Source: a virus
Virus record (IMG/VR): IMGVR_UViG_3300042484_000849
Location: 1 to 64,000 of that record
DNA length: 64,000 nucleotides
Direction: 5' to 3' (one strand)
Shown here: in pieces, positions 47,693 through 56,849 of the stretch
Layout of the letters: the number at the start of each line of letters is the position of its first letter
Numbering within the stretch: position 1 is the stretch's first letter
Notes under the pieces: generated by a model
Told to the model about the DNA's origin: nothing
Seen by the model: only the letters and a program-made list of their open reading frames with translations
The model's database searches: none
Made by a program: the position numbers and the translations under genes

Positions 47693-49228
47693 TTATTTTT
47701 GATTCTTTAGGAACAATTCTATCTGTTCTTTTTCAGTTTCGGACAACAAATCCAAATCATATTCGCCCTTTTCTATCTTTTCAACCAAATATTTGATATA
47801 TTTTTGGTTGTGCAGATAGGTATCTGATTGGTCCTTTTGTATCTCAATCCATTTGCGACCATCATACTTGTAAACATGGTTTGGTAATGAATCTACCCTT
47901 ACAAATACGTCTCCTTTATTGGCAACATCTGGAAATTTTATTCCAAAATTTGTACTAATAGTCCGTTGACTGTCAGCCGTTACCATAAATACGTCTGGGC
48001 GTAAACTCTTTAATGCATCCATTTGGTAATGCTTATCCTCAAACATTACATATCCACCTTCTAATTCCTTATAAGGTTTTGATGGTTCAAGTAATACTTC
48101 TGTATCTATTTCTTCAATTGGTTCTTCTTTTGGAGCGACCATTGGCTTAGTATCAAAATGAACAAACGGTTTACTTAAGTAAGGATGTTGTTCTAGTATT
48201 GATTCTTCTTCAAAAGGTCCATCTCTAACATCACATAATTTGTTTGGACAGAATAGACCGATGCCAGTAGCGTTTACCAATTCAGTACCGCACATGTAGC
48301 AGTTAATAGGATGTTTGGGGGTTCCCGCCATTGCAATAATCTGTTTAATCTGTTCATCAGTTAACGGACCATCGTCTTGTTCATATTCAGGTTCAGTGAC
48401 AGTGGGAGTCGATGGTGTTTCATTCCCTAGAGGGCTGTCACCCTCCTCATCTTCTTTTTCTTTATCCCATTCTTTACTTGCATTAGCCGCAAGTACAAGT
48501 GCAATAGCTAATGGATCAAATACAATGACCAATAAAATAATAACCCAACGTACCGCTGCCTCTAACATATTGTTATCAGCATTATCACCGTATATCAATG
48601 CGGCAATGTATTTAATAGGTCCTACTTCAGCTTCAATCTTACGATTCTCTGCCGCAATAGGTGCTCGTTCTTCATTTAGTTTAGCAATTTCTTTTTGAGC
48701 ATCACCTATTTCTTTTTGTAGTTTAGTACGCTCGCCTGCTTGTTGTCTACGAATTTGAACAGCACGTTCAGCACTTGTTTCACTATCACCACGACTCAAT
48801 CGTTGGTCAACTTGATTGTCCATTTGAGTTAATGCTTTACGGGCTAACTCAATGTTGTCTCGTTGTGTTTTAATCTTTTCATCATAGAGGGATAGTTTGG
48901 CTTGACTATCACCGGTGGAGATACCTTGTTCCATATGTGCTTTACTTAAAAAGCCAAAGATACCCATAGAGGTAAGTAATGCCAATGCAACTACTGCAGG
49001 TACTAGATAGAGCTTGAGCATAAAGCCACAACGATTCCAGTACTTGCGTAGCCAAACAATTGTGGTGATCTTTCCTACTTCAAGAATACCCCCCATAATG
49101 ATAACGGGAATAACCGCACCTGCAAAGATAGCGGTTAAGCCGATGATACTATACCAGGCAGCTACTGAACTAAGTGATAGTGCTACTAATAGTGTGAGAT
49201 TTGAGAATGATAAAAAATTAAGGCGCAT
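47693..49228 (-). CDS. Large membrane protein with coiled coil and zinc-ribbon-like segment
   Basis: A 511-residue protein. It has three N-terminal membrane helices (about 8-25, 30-52, 70-95), GILEVGKITTIVWLRKYW between them, a long coiled coil (about 115-200), a fourth membrane helix (about 225-247) and a cytosolic tail. The tail holds CYMCGTELV...FCPNKLC, a zinc-ribbon-like CxxC pair (about 308-328), and a Trp/Asp-rich end. I recall the N-terminal part from T4-like phages as an unassigned membrane family. The ATG is 5 nt from CTAAATA, predicting a leaderless mRNA. Confidence 0.75.
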   Translation of the reverse strand: MRLNFLSFSNLTLLVALSLSSVAAWYSIIGLTAIFAGAVIPVIIMGGILEVGKITTIVWLRKYWNRCGFMLKLYLVPAVVALALLTSMGIFGFLSKAHMEQGISTGDSQAKLSLYDEKIKTQRDNIELARKALTQMDNQVDQRLSRGDSETSAERAVQIRRQQAGERTKLQKEIGDAQKEIAKLNEERAPIAAENRKIEAEVGPIKYIAALIYGDNADNNMLEAAVRWVIILLVIVFDPLAIALVLAANASKEWDKEKEDEEGDSPLGNETPSTPTVTEPEYEQDDGPLTDEQIKQIIAMAGTPKHPINCYMCGTELVNATGIGLFCPNKLCDVRDGPFEEESILEQHPYLSKPFVHFDTKPMVAPKEEPIEEIDTEVLLEPSKPYKELEGGYVMFEDKHYQMDALKSLRPDVFMVTADSQRTISTNFGIKFPDVANKGDVFVRVDSLPNHVYKYDGRKWIEIQKDQSDTYLHNQKYIKYLVEKIEKGEYDLDLLSETEKEQIELFLKNQK

Positions 49229-49235
49229 CTAATAT

Positions 49236-49448
49236 TTAGTCTGGTGTTATATCAAATAAGTGACTATAATAACTAAGGAATTCAGCTACAGGTAAAACAA
49301 GTTTTTGAGGTATATTAGGGCCGCGAGTCACATGATATGTAACTAAATAGTCACCACGATCCTCGTCAGTCTTTTTTACTTGTATTACTTCAATCTTGTT
49401 ACCATCTTCAAATACATAAGACTTACCAATTAAATCAAATGGGTTCAT
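49236..49448 (-). CDS. Small orphan protein
   Basis: A 70-residue protein (MNPFDLIGKSYVFEDGNKIEVIQVKKT...), probably a small beta-barrel. Overlaps the 49445 gene by 4 nt (ATGA). Not recognised. Confidence 0.65.
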   Translation of the reverse strand: MNPFDLIGKSYVFEDGNKIEVIQVKKTDEDRGDYLVTYHVTRGPNIPQKLVLPVAEFLSYYSHLFDITPD

Positions 49449-50686
49449 TTTGTATTATGATATACATCAAACTGCGCCCACTGACCTCGCCAGTTGTCAT
49501 GCTCGCCATCCATACCTTCATCATCAAGTTCATCACCATCATATACTAATCGTGTGATAACACTTGTGCCTTGAATATCCCAATTAAATACTTTAAGTTT
49601 CTTAGGTTCAAACACACCCTCGATACTAGTTTGAATACAAGAGCCTTTACCACCTTGAGTCCACATCAACCAGTAACCCTTACCTAGATGTTCTGGATAT
49701 AGTTCTTCTAATTCTTCAGAGCAATCATAACGACTATCTTCTTCACCGTGTGCGTCACTAAAGAACGATTCTATGTCACCATCATAGATTGTCTCGCCTT
49801 CACTATTCTCAATAGTCATGTGAGTATCGTCTTGGTCAAAGCCCCAGAACGAATGTTTACCTTGATACTCATAGTAAGGCAAATCAAATTGTGCCGCCTT
49901 AGGAGTCTTGTTCTCATCGTAGTCATAGTTCTCATTAAGTGCATCGCTCAAATCATCTTCGTGTTCTTCACTACTCCAATGTTCGTATTGTTGTTTCTTA
50001 ATCTTATGTACGCCGATCTCACGTGTACGACCCCAAACACGAATGGTGTATGTATCTTCGGGATAACTTTCCTGTAGTGAACCATCATCTTCTGTAGTCA
50101 ATGTTTTAAACTCTGCTTTGAGTTCTTCCAATGCTTCTTCTAGTTCAGCTTCATCAACTAGTTCTTCATCTTCTTCCTCAGTTTCCTTAGCCCATCGTGC
50201 TGTACGTTCAGCACTTTCTTTTTCTGCTATGACACCGGCTTCTGTTAACTCAGTGTCACTTTCACAGTACGGGCAAACTTTTCTAGGATCATCAATTTCA
50301 GTTCCGTCTTTAGCTACCCAAGACCATTCAGCATCATAACTCTGACCAGTCCACTTACAATTAGTACATTTGTGAGTATGTGGTGCTGGCTCAGGTTCAC
50401 TATGCCAACTATCTTCATCACCTAGTTCATAGGTAACATCATAACCACCTTTACGATCAGTCCAACAATCATCGTATTGAAATTCCCATTCAATCTCTAC
50501 GTCATTCTCATAGGCATCATTAATAACATCTTCGTAATCAACCTCGCCGTCTACGATTTGCTTTAATTTTTCAGCAATCTCATCCTCATCTAAGTCAGGA
50601 TAAATTTCACTTAATAGTGCTTCATCAATCTCAATAGCATATTGTCTATCATGTTGATGCCATTCGTGTTTAACTATTGTTACCAT
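49445..50686 (-). CDS. Large acidic protein with zinc-binding segment
   Basis: A 413-residue, strongly acidic protein (many EEDED runs). It has one CxxC...CxxC zinc-ribbon-like segment (HKCTNCKW and VCPYCES, about 103-143), an EE-rich helix (about 160-195) and a beta-rich C-terminal half with many Trp, Tyr and Asp (YWLMWTQGGKGSCIQTSIEG). The charge could mimic DNA or bind cations. Family not recognised. AGGAGAA precedes the ATG. Confidence 0.68.
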   Translation of the reverse strand: MVTIVKHEWHQHDRQYAIEIDEALLSEIYPDLDEDEIAEKLKQIVDGEVDYEDVINDAYENDVEIEWEFQYDDCWTDRKGGYDVTYELGDEDSWHSEPEPAPHTHKCTNCKWTGQSYDAEWSWVAKDGTEIDDPRKVCPYCESDTELTEAGVIAEKESAERTARWAKETEEEDEELVDEAELEEALEELKAEFKTLTTEDDGSLQESYPEDTYTIRVWGRTREIGVHKIKKQQYEHWSSEEHEDDLSDALNENYDYDENKTPKAAQFDLPYYEYQGKHSFWGFDQDDTHMTIENSEGETIYDGDIESFFSDAHGEEDSRYDCSEELEELYPEHLGKGYWLMWTQGGKGSCIQTSIEGVFEPKKLKVFNWDIQGTSVITRLVYDGDELDDEGMDGEHDNWRGQWAQFDVYHNTK

Positions 50687-50710
50687 TATGTTCTCCTATA
50701 TTCAATTATA

Positions 50711-52045
50711 TCACTTGTCGTCACGGAAACGAACAAATCTGGGGAAACGCAAACTATATGTTCCATCTTGATTCTGTGTAATCACATCACATAAGACTTC
50801 AGCAGTGCGACCAATGACCAAATTACGGTTAGTCCAATAGTCATCTCTATCAGCATCACTAAAGCCACTACCCACATTGACTGTAATTTCTTTCCCGTCG
50901 TCAACTCCATGACAAACCAGTGCTCCAAGTCTTCCCAAGTTTCTACCAGTACCTTCTTCAACACCTACGACCTCCAAGTCTACAGTTAATGTTGGCTTCC
51001 ATTTCATCCAGTCAGTACTACGCTTACAGATATACGGAGCCTCTAATTCTTTAATCATAATGCCTTCAAATCCTGCATTAACTTGATCCTTAGCATAACG
51101 TTCAAGTTGATCCTTACCTGCGGCTGTATCTAAGTCAACCATAATATGTGGTAATAGTTCAACATTAGGCATAGTGTCAACTACATGCCGAATATGTTCA
51201 AGTATATTAATACGTTTACGTAGTTGAGCATTCCAATGACCTTCACGGAAATCACTTAAAGGAATAATATCAAAGATATTAAACACACTGTCATCCGCTT
51301 GTACATCAGTCTTGCGGCGTGCTTGTCGCATTAGTTCCTGGAATGTATTACCAATCACTTCACCATCTAACACAAATCCATTAATCAATGCGTTCTGATG
51401 TCCTCTAGCAATCTTAACAAAGTTGTTGCTAATCTGTTCTTCAATATGACCAAAGTTATCAAATACTTTACCATTACGACTGAAACAAATAGTAGTTACT
51501 CCCTCACTTGCACTAGGTATAACCATCAACAATACACGTACACCATCCAACTTAGGCTCTAAACGTTTAGTGCCTTTCATCTCAGGACGACCTTCACTAT
51601 TAGTTGCTAGTTGACAACCAAAGATAGGGATTTCATATTCTGTTTTCTTACAGATTTTGTTAATTGTTTTGTCACTAATACCTGCACGTAAATCTCTACG
51701 AATAACAGGAGCACAGAATGTATTCCATTCTATACTATCAAAACGTTCACTGATTTCATTGATAGCATCTAGTGCGGCATTACCTGACAAATCACGTTGT
51801 GATAACATAGTAAGTAATGTATTAAACTCACTCCAAGGATTTTCAGCATCAATGATGCCTGCTGTATCAGGAACTTTTCTTACACCAAACGTCACGTAGG
51901 GATTATAACAAGCTTTAGTCAAACCCAGAAAAATCTGAGCATTAGTGCTACCTAGGACACTTGCCTCAAGCGCCTGTAAAATGATATCTTCTTTATGAAG
52001 GCGGCTATCTGATTCGTTTAATTTATTAATCCAACTTGCACTCAT
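50711..52045 (-). CDS. ATP-dependent DNA ligase
   Basis: A 444-residue protein with catalytic motif K165-L-D-G-V-R170 in LEPKLDGVR. FSRNGKVFDNFGH, FVLDGEVIGN, FEGIMIKEL and DWMKWKP are nucleotidyltransferase motifs III-V, followed by an OB-fold domain (about 350-440). It seals nicks in duplex DNA. T4 gp30 is longer (487). The longer open frame starts inside the upstream gene; ATG 52045 has GGAGAG before it and overlaps the upstream TGA. Confidence 0.93.
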   Translation of the reverse strand: MSASWINKLNESDSRLHKEDIILQALEASVLGSTNAQIFLGLTKACYNPYVTFGVRKVPDTAGIIDAENPWSEFNTLLTMLSQRDLSGNAALDAINEISERFDSIEWNTFCAPVIRRDLRAGISDKTINKICKKTEYEIPIFGCQLATNSEGRPEMKGTKRLEPKLDGVRVLLMVIPSASEGVTTICFSRNGKVFDNFGHIEEQISNNFVKIARGHQNALINGFVLDGEVIGNTFQELMRQARRKTDVQADDSVFNIFDIIPLSDFREGHWNAQLRKRINILEHIRHVVDTMPNVELLPHIMVDLDTAAGKDQLERYAKDQVNAGFEGIMIKELEAPYICKRSTDWMKWKPTLTVDLEVVGVEEGTGRNLGRLGALVCHGVDDGKEITVNVGSGFSDADRDDYWTNRNLVIGRTAEVLCDVITQNQDGTYSLRFPRFVRFRDDK

Positions 52046-52278
52046 AGTTTCTCTCCGCAATGTGGACACAGTCGGGTATTGGCATTACGCATTTCCTTCA
52101 GTGTCTTGTTAAGTTTCTTAGCATCGGCTAGCTGACTTTTAATCATCTTACGATCCCTATCATGTTTGGCCTTGCCTAATTCAGCTTTAAGGTGTAGCTT
52201 CATTTTGTTAAGCCTACCCTCAAAGATTTCAATAAAGCCCGTTATGCCCGGGCCTTTGTCTGCTGGTGTAACATTCAT
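52042..52278 (-). CDS. Small basic protein with C-terminal Cys pair
   Basis: A 78-residue Lys-rich, helical protein ending TRLCPHCGEKL, a half zinc-ribbon (CPHCG). The helical part (LKAELGKAKHDRDRKMIKSQ) is likely a coiled coil. Coupled to the ligase gene by ATGA, so it may be a ligase partner; inference only. Confidence 0.65.
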   Translation of the reverse strand: MNVTPADKGPGITGFIEIFEGRLNKMKLHLKAELGKAKHDRDRKMIKSQLADAKKLNKTLKEMRNANTRLCPHCGEKL

Positions 52279-52281
52279 ATT

Positions 52282-52791
52282 TTATCCTGAGAATGGCCAC
52301 GCTGTTGTTGCTACAAAAGGTGGACGGGGTTTAAGTTCTACTGTTTCAATACTCTCATTATACACGTCCTCGTCAATTTTGTCAACTACAAACGGACCCA
52401 AAATAGTAATAGTATCTTCTTCTACTTCCCATTCGCTATAATCATATAACCAAGCCGCACCACTACGTTCATATTCATCATTTGGGTCACCGTTTGCCCA
52501 AAGTTCTTCAATTTCTTCTTTTTCTTCATCGGTAAAACTGTCATCAAACTCAAAATCTACGGCACAGAGGTCCTCAAGTTCACAACCCCAACCGATAGTA
52601 GGATCTACTGAATGATATCTATCATCACTAAAGGGCAACTCGGATTCATCTTCTACAAAGCCTTGACCCCAGCGATATAGTTCGGTGACACTCCAACCAC
52701 GGATGTTGCCTTGTTCATCTTTGCTGAAAACATCGTAGAATGCTTCAACTGATTTTTTATCAGTGGGTTTGATGCGATATAAGATAGCCAT
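52282..52791 (-). CDS. Acidic orphan protein
   Basis: A 169-residue acidic protein: IKPTDKKSVEAFYDVFSKDEQG at the start, an Asp/Glu-rich centre (FEFDDSFTDEEKEEIEEL), WLYDYSEWEVEEDTITI and a Pro-rich end (VELKPRPPFVATTAWPFSG, in part). Overlaps the next gene by one base. Not recognised. Confidence 0.68.
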   Translation of the reverse strand: MAILYRIKPTDKKSVEAFYDVFSKDEQGNIRGWSVTELYRWGQGFVEDESELPFSDDRYHSVDPTIGWGCELEDLCAVDFEFDDSFTDEEKEEIEELWANGDPNDEYERSGAAWLYDYSEWEVEEDTITILGPFVVDKIDEDVYNESIETVELKPRPPFVATTAWPFSG

Positions 52792-52973
52792 TATTTTGCC
52801 TTACGGTTATTACATTCTTCGGTTACTTCAGTTGGTACATGTTCATATGTACCTAATTTGGAACATTGATACTCTAACACAATATAATCAGGATCATCTG
52901 TGCTTTCCCGTACTAACCACAATATTCCTACAACTACTAGCATTGTTATAATTGTTGTTTTAATAGTATCCAT
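52791..52973 (-). CDS. Small membrane-anchored protein
   Basis: A 60-residue protein with one membrane helix (TIITMLVVVGILWLV) and a tail with two Cys. The ATG at 52973 has AAGGAG before it; the frame extends upstream without support. CTAAATAC lies at 52992-52999. Not recognised. Confidence 0.6.
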   Translation of the reverse strand: MDTIKTTIITMLVVVGILWLVRESTDDPDYIVLEYQCSKLGTYEHVPTEVTEECNNRKAK

Positions 52974-52999
52974 GATGTTACTCCTTACGGAGTATTTAG

Positions 53000-53428
53000 T
53001 TACCAACTGCTATTGTAAAATACTTTTAGTCCTAAGAACACTTCTGCCTTAGCGTTGTTTACAAATTCAAGGTCTTGTTCATAGTAATGATTATCAGATG
53101 GATTACCAAAGAAGAAACCTTCTGTATCTGGAAGTTGACCGTGACGAATGGCTCGTTCAAGGTTATCTAAGTCATCCCATGTTAGTTCTAACTCAATGCC
53201 GTTGAATATAGGCCAACCAACACTTTGCCTTGGACGACCTTTACTAACCCAGAGTTGTTCCATCCAACCATGTAAGTTAGGATGCTTACGCCAATACGCA
53301 ATCTCGTACGGCTTAGTAACTGTATCACTTTCAAAATCATTTGTTGTTCCATTAAACTCTGCATTTTCGTAGAATTCATTGTATTGCCCTCTTTTGCTGG
53401 CAACATAAGCATACATATCTAGTCCCAT
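53000..53428 (-). CDS. Conserved phage protein (GLDMYAY family)
   Basis: A 142-residue protein beginning MGLDMYAYVASKRG and containing EIAYWRKHPNLHGWMEQLW and LPDTEGFFFG. This is a well-conserved family I recall from phages and bacteria, with no tested role. ATG 53428 has GGAGG before it and begins exactly at the family start, so the longer frame is rejected. Confidence 0.82.
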   Translation of the reverse strand: MGLDMYAYVASKRGQYNEFYENAEFNGTTNDFESDTVTKPYEIAYWRKHPNLHGWMEQLWVSKGRPRQSVGWPIFNGIELELTWDDLDNLERAIRHGQLPDTEGFFFGNPSDNHYYEQDLEFVNNAKAEVFLGLKVFYNSSW

Positions 53429-53457
53429 AATATCCTCCACCTTTTTACGTTTATATT

Positions 53458-53586
53458 TCACTTAGCTTGTTCAACAGTTACCTGTTTAACTTTTTCCACA
53501 CCGTTGTCAGCCATTTTAGCAATACCGCTAAAGCCTACAGTTGATACAATAATACCAAGAACAAAACCTATTAATAAATTTGTCAT
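53458..53586 (-). CDS. Small conserved membrane protein
   Basis: A 42-residue protein, MTNLLIGFVLGIIVSTVGFS, with one N-terminal membrane helix and a charged tail (KMADNGVEKVKQVTVEQAK). I recall similar short proteins in many phages. GGAG precedes the ATG. Confidence 0.7.
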   Translation of the reverse strand: MTNLLIGFVLGIIVSTVGFSGIAKMADNGVEKVKQVTVEQAK

Positions 53587-53587
53587 T

Positions 53588-53821
53588 TTAAATCTCCGGA
53601 AATTCATACTTTTGCCAATTTTCAGCATACTCTGTTTCTAAAACAGTTGCCGCATCTGTATAGCCATGATTGACTAATGTTTGAGTACAAGACTCAATAA
53701 CCAACCTAGCAAACTTATCAGGATCAAAATCATGTGCATAGGTAAAAATATTACCGTCCTCATCAATTTCAATATAACCACCTGCTTGCTTAAACATAAT
53801 TTGCATATCTTTATTCATCAC
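53588..53821 (-). CDS. Small paralogue family protein
   Basis: A 77-residue protein: MQIMFKQAGGYIEIDE, then DPDKFARLVIESCTQTL, a KFAELIVKEC-type core, and an aromatic end. Overlaps the next paralogue at 53811 by 11 nt. Function unknown. Confidence 0.68.
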   Translation of the reverse strand: MMNKDMQIMFKQAGGYIEIDEDGNIFTYAHDFDPDKFARLVIESCTQTLVNHGYTDAATVLETEYAENWQKYEFPEI

Positions 53822-54038
53822 TCATCTCCTCAATTCCAAAATGGATTAACAGGTCTCTACCTAACAAAGGACCATGTTCCCACACACTACGGGCATAACG
53901 GTCACATTCTTTGACAATCAGTTTTGCAAACTTTTCAGTATCAAACCGATCAACCATATAATTGTCAAACGCATTAGTACCACGTACTTCACGCACGATA
54001 CATTGTGCCTTTAACTTTTGAATCAATTCTGTATTCAC
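53811..54038 (-). CDS. Small paralogue family protein (KFAELIVKEC type)
   Basis: A 75-residue protein: MNTELIQKLKAQCIV, DTEKFAKLIVKECDRYA and LLIHFGIEE near the end. It shares both signature blocks with 9291, 9473 and 61136. Coupled to the 54035 gene by ATGA. Function unknown. Confidence 0.7.
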   Translation of the reverse strand: MNTELIQKLKAQCIVREVRGTNAFDNYMVDRFDTEKFAKLIVKECDRYARSVWEHGPLLGRDLLIHFGIEEMSDE

Positions 54039-54778
54039 GCAATCACCTTTACACGATTAAGTTGGGTACTGTTATCTCTATGTGCTTTAACAGTACCTTG
54101 AATTTCAAGTACTTTGCCAATATCCAATGCTTCTTTATAAGCAAAGAACACTACTTGGTCATCAGTAGTAATACCAGTAACATAGTTTGTATTCCATTTC
54201 ATTGAAAATACTGATTTCAATACTTCAATAGAAGCATTCACCTTGTCATTAGCTTTACCAATAAAACCACCTGTAGCAAAGTTAATACGTTGATCCGCCG
54301 ATTGACGTACAACACCACGCTCGTAGCATGAAGGCAAACTAGCAATAACAGCAACATCATAATTACCAGTGATAACATCACGATTAGCAATAAGCATTGC
54401 GGTGTTGTCAAAATCACTTAGTTGTTTACCTTGCAGGATCTTGAATGTATATGCTTGATAAAAAGCACGAACCTTTACACCCTGTTCACGATCCTTGTCG
54501 GTGATACCTGATAGGTCTGCTAACAATTGTTCAATAATCATACGATTGGATAGTTTTGTTGTAGCAGGATCTGATTCTGAAACCACGCTCAACTTGATAT
54601 AACTACCATTGATACGTTGAGCCGCACATGCCGCACTCCACACATCATCGGCATTGTAATTCACAACAACCTTTTGAGTTTTGGTTCTTGCACGATAAGG
54701 AGTAGCATCATCCTCGTGACCCATACGTTGAATTTGACGACTAGTCATATTTGATACGTTAGCAAATCCGTACATCAT
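54035..54778 (-). CDS. Orphan phage protein
   Basis: A 247-residue basic protein: VNYNADDVWSAACAAQRINGSYIKLSV (in parts, about 38-64), a helical middle and a beta-rich end (YVTGITTDDQVVFFAYKEAL, VLEIQGTVKAHRDNSTQLNRVKVI). The C-terminal segment looks like a small OB-like barrel, so single-stranded nucleic acid binding is possible but unproven. GAGA site before the ATG. Confidence 0.65.
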   Translation of the reverse strand: MMYGFANVSNMTSRQIQRMGHEDDATPYRARTKTQKVVVNYNADDVWSAACAAQRINGSYIKLSVVSESDPATTKLSNRMIIEQLLADLSGITDKDREQGVKVRAFYQAYTFKILQGKQLSDFDNTAMLIANRDVITGNYDVAVIASLPSCYERGVVRQSADQRINFATGGFIGKANDKVNASIEVLKSVFSMKWNTNYVTGITTDDQVVFFAYKEALDIGKVLEIQGTVKAHRDNSTQLNRVKVIA

Positions 54779-54785
54779 CTTCTCC

Positions 54786-55052
54786 TTAAATTTCAGTTTC
54801 GTATTCGTAAAACTTAACAGATGGATCCAACTGTTTCAATTGTTTAGCGGCAGTCATCAACTCCTTATATCTCCGATTGACCTCTGCGCGGGGAAGTTCA
54901 CCATCGCAGGTCAAGTTCTCAGGGCTAAGAGCAGAATCAATTTGATCTGCCAAACGTTGACGACCTTGGGCAGTAGCAATTTCGTATTGCTCACCTTTGA
55001 AGAAACTGTTCCAGTGATTCTTCTGGTCAATGTATTTTTGCAATGCTTTCAT
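54786..55052 (-). CDS. Small early orphan protein
   Basis: An 88-residue charged helical protein (MKALQKYIDQKNHWNSFFKG...). Behind a cassette promoter with AGGAG site. Not recognised. Confidence 0.66.
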   Translation of the reverse strand: MKALQKYIDQKNHWNSFFKGEQYEIATAQGRQRLADQIDSALSPENLTCDGELPRAEVNRRYKELMTAAKQLKQLDPSVKFYEYETEI

Positions 55053-55086
55053 GTTTAACTCCTATTGTTTAACTGTTTAAGATTCT

Positions 55087-55115
55087 ATTATATACCCAAA
55101 TTGATTTATTGTCAA
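55087..55115 (-). promoter_or_regulatory. Cassette promoter
   Basis: TTGACAATAAAT, 17-bp spacer, TATAAT; leader AATCTTAAACAGTTAAACAA. Confidence 0.9.
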
Positions 55116-55117
55116 AT

Positions 55118-55438
55118 TTAGGAGCCTGTAGTCACAAATAAGATTTCAGGGTCAATTGAGCTTTGTTTGAAAGACTCAATAAAAATGTGATGGTTGTCAC
55201 CACTGTTACTGATAAGAGTATCAGCCGCAATATACAATGACTTCCAAGTATTACCTTCAATAGCAACCTCATGATCACCGGATCCATAAGCCTGATAGAT
55301 AACTTTTGTGACACCTTTGAAAGGATGAGTTTCGTGCAAGGCGTCAACCTCGTAGATTGACCAAACGGCATTCAAACCCAACTCGTCACGTGCTTTATCA
55401 AAATAAGCAAATTTAACATCAAATTCTTGGTCTGTCAT
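55118..55438 (-). CDS. Small early orphan protein
   Basis: A 106-residue acidic protein (TDQEFDVKFAYFDKARDELG at the start) with AVSIYEVDAL-like and VIYQAYGSGDHEVAIEG strands. Own cassette promoter. Not recognised. Confidence 0.66.
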   Translation of the reverse strand: MTDQEFDVKFAYFDKARDELGLNAVWSIYEVDALHETHPFKGVTKVIYQAYGSGDHEVAIEGNTWKSLYIAADTLISNSGDNHHIFIESFKQSSIDPEILFVTTGS

Positions 55439-55470
55439 TTTATGTCCTTTATCTAACTGTCTAAGATTCT

Positions 55471-55499
55471 ATTATAAGCCCAAATCCATTTAATGTCAA
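55471..55499 (-). promoter_or_regulatory. Cassette promoter
   Basis: TTGACATTAAATGG, 17-bp spacer, TATAAT; leader AATCTTAGACAGTTAGATAA. Confidence 0.9.
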
Positions 55500-55501
55500 A
55501 T

Positions 55502-55834
55502 TTATGCGGCTAATTTTTGTTGCATTTTTGCAACATTATCTTGGACCAATTGCTCAAATCCTGATTTAGTAACTGAGTAACCCTGTTCTTTGAGCATCTT
55601 TTTAATGTGGGGTTGAATAAAACCCTTAGACTGTAGGATTTCTAGCGGGGATTCACTTTCCAAACGGGCAAAGTATTCCTCAACTGTAAAGTTCTTTGTA
55701 AGGAATGTAAGGAAACTTGCTTTGCTACCTTTAGCATATTTGAAACGTACTACAAACTTTGTAGTACCGTCAACTGGGTTTGTATAGTCAACATACTCTG
55801 TACCGTAGAAGTTGCCCTTGATGAATTTAGTCAT
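55502..55834 (-). CDS. Small early orphan protein
   Basis: A 110-residue basic protein: beta-rich first half (GNFYGTEYVDYTNPVDGTTK) and a helical second half (ILQSKGFIQPHIKKMLKEQG). Own cassette promoter. Not recognised. Confidence 0.66.
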   Translation of the reverse strand: MTKFIKGNFYGTEYVDYTNPVDGTTKFVVRFKYAKGSKASFLTFLTKNFTVEEYFARLESESPLEILQSKGFIQPHIKKMLKEQGYSVTKSGFEQLVQDNVAKMQQKLAA

Positions 55835-55867
55835 AATTTAGTCCTTTTCTTTACTGTCTATGTATGT

Positions 55868-55896
55868 ATTATATAGCCAAATCCATTTAATGTCAA
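55868..55896 (-). promoter_or_regulatory. Cassette promoter
   Basis: TTGACATTAAATGG, 17-bp spacer, TATAAT; leader ACATAGACAGTAAAGAAAAG. Confidence 0.88.
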
Positions 55897-55907
55897 ATTT
55901 TGGGCAT

Positions 55908-55938
55908 AAAAAAGCCCCGTTTCCGGGGTATTTTTTTT
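55908..55938. terminator. Bidirectional terminator
   Basis: CCCCG TTTC CGGGG hairpin with an A run before and a T run after. It ends the gene at 55944 on the minus strand. Confidence 0.85.
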
Positions 55939-55943
55939 GAATA

Positions 55944-56849
55944 CTAACGTACTACACTTTTATTAGAACCGTCTCCACCACCAAATTTGCTTTCCCAATC
56001 TTTGTCCATTATGACATTATATTTCTTTATATTTGCCATCCAACTAATTAAATCTCGTTCCATTTCTCCTACCTTACCTACATTGTTTGGAACTTTAACT
56101 GTATTGTTAGGTAATAGAATTCTGGATTTAGCATGATGACCTACAATGTTATTAAAATTTATATCTTTATGCCAAATAGGATCTAAGTATTCTATGCCAA
56201 ATCTAGTAGCTACACTTAGTGGTGCAAATTTATAACCACATGATGCTAATGCCGGTCTAAGTAATCCAGTAAGTTGAACATCCTCATTCCAATTATGAAT
56301 CCAGGGTTTAGCTTTCTTCATCGAATCATTTTTTAACATGATAGGTTCAGGACTAGTATGTGTAATTCCTAAAACATTACATGCTTCTAAAAATCTTTTA
56401 CTTCTTAATGAGAATCCGCCGTTTTGTACAACCAATGTATTAGGTTTATCAAGCCAATGAAATTGTAAAAACAAATGTTCAATGTTAGAAGCGTCATTAC
56501 TAAATTGAAATCCACAATGAGTAGGGGGACCAATGTAATCATATTCATAAAATTCTTCAGTGAATTTGTCACCGTTAAGTACCCAACCATCATCTTGAAC
56601 CACTAAACAGTAATCTGTTTTAATAAATGCATATAATGAATGCATCATAAAAACAGTATATTGTTTGTAATTTAGAAAATATATGTGCTTCCATTCTATT
56701 TCATCTGGAAGATTTTCTGGTTTTTCTATTGATAGAAGTAACCCTTTACTGCCGGGTAATTCTTGCATACTTTTCATAATAGAAGGTATGGCAACAGAAC
56801 CATTATTGTGACCAACTACGGACACAATGGTCAATTGATCATGTATCAT
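55944..56849 (-). CDS. Glycosyltransferase-like protein (DUF5672 type)
   Basis: A 301-residue protein. YCLVVQDDGWVLNGDKF carries the Q-D-D-G-x-V core, EYDYIGPPTHCGF and VVQNGGFSLRSKRFLE follow, and EDVQLTG is the acid motif. These blocks match the DUF5672 GT-A-like family found in bacteria, giant viruses and phages. It could glycosylate phage DNA, virion proteins or host surface glycans. One base overlap with the upstream gene. Confidence 0.78.
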   Translation of the reverse strand: MIHDQLTIVSVVGHNNGSVAIPSIMKSMQELPGSKGLLLSIEKPENLPDEIEWKHIYFLNYKQYTVFMMHSLYAFIKTDYCLVVQDDGWVLNGDKFTEEFYEYDYIGPPTHCGFQFSNDASNIEHLFLQFHWLDKPNTLVVQNGGFSLRSKRFLEACNVLGITHTSPEPIMLKNDSMKKAKPWIHNWNEDVQLTGLLRPALASCGYKFAPLSVATRFGIEYLDPIWHKDINFNNIVGHHAKSRILLPNNTVKVPNNVGKVGEMERDLISWMANIKKYNVIMDKDWESKFGGGDGSNKSVVR

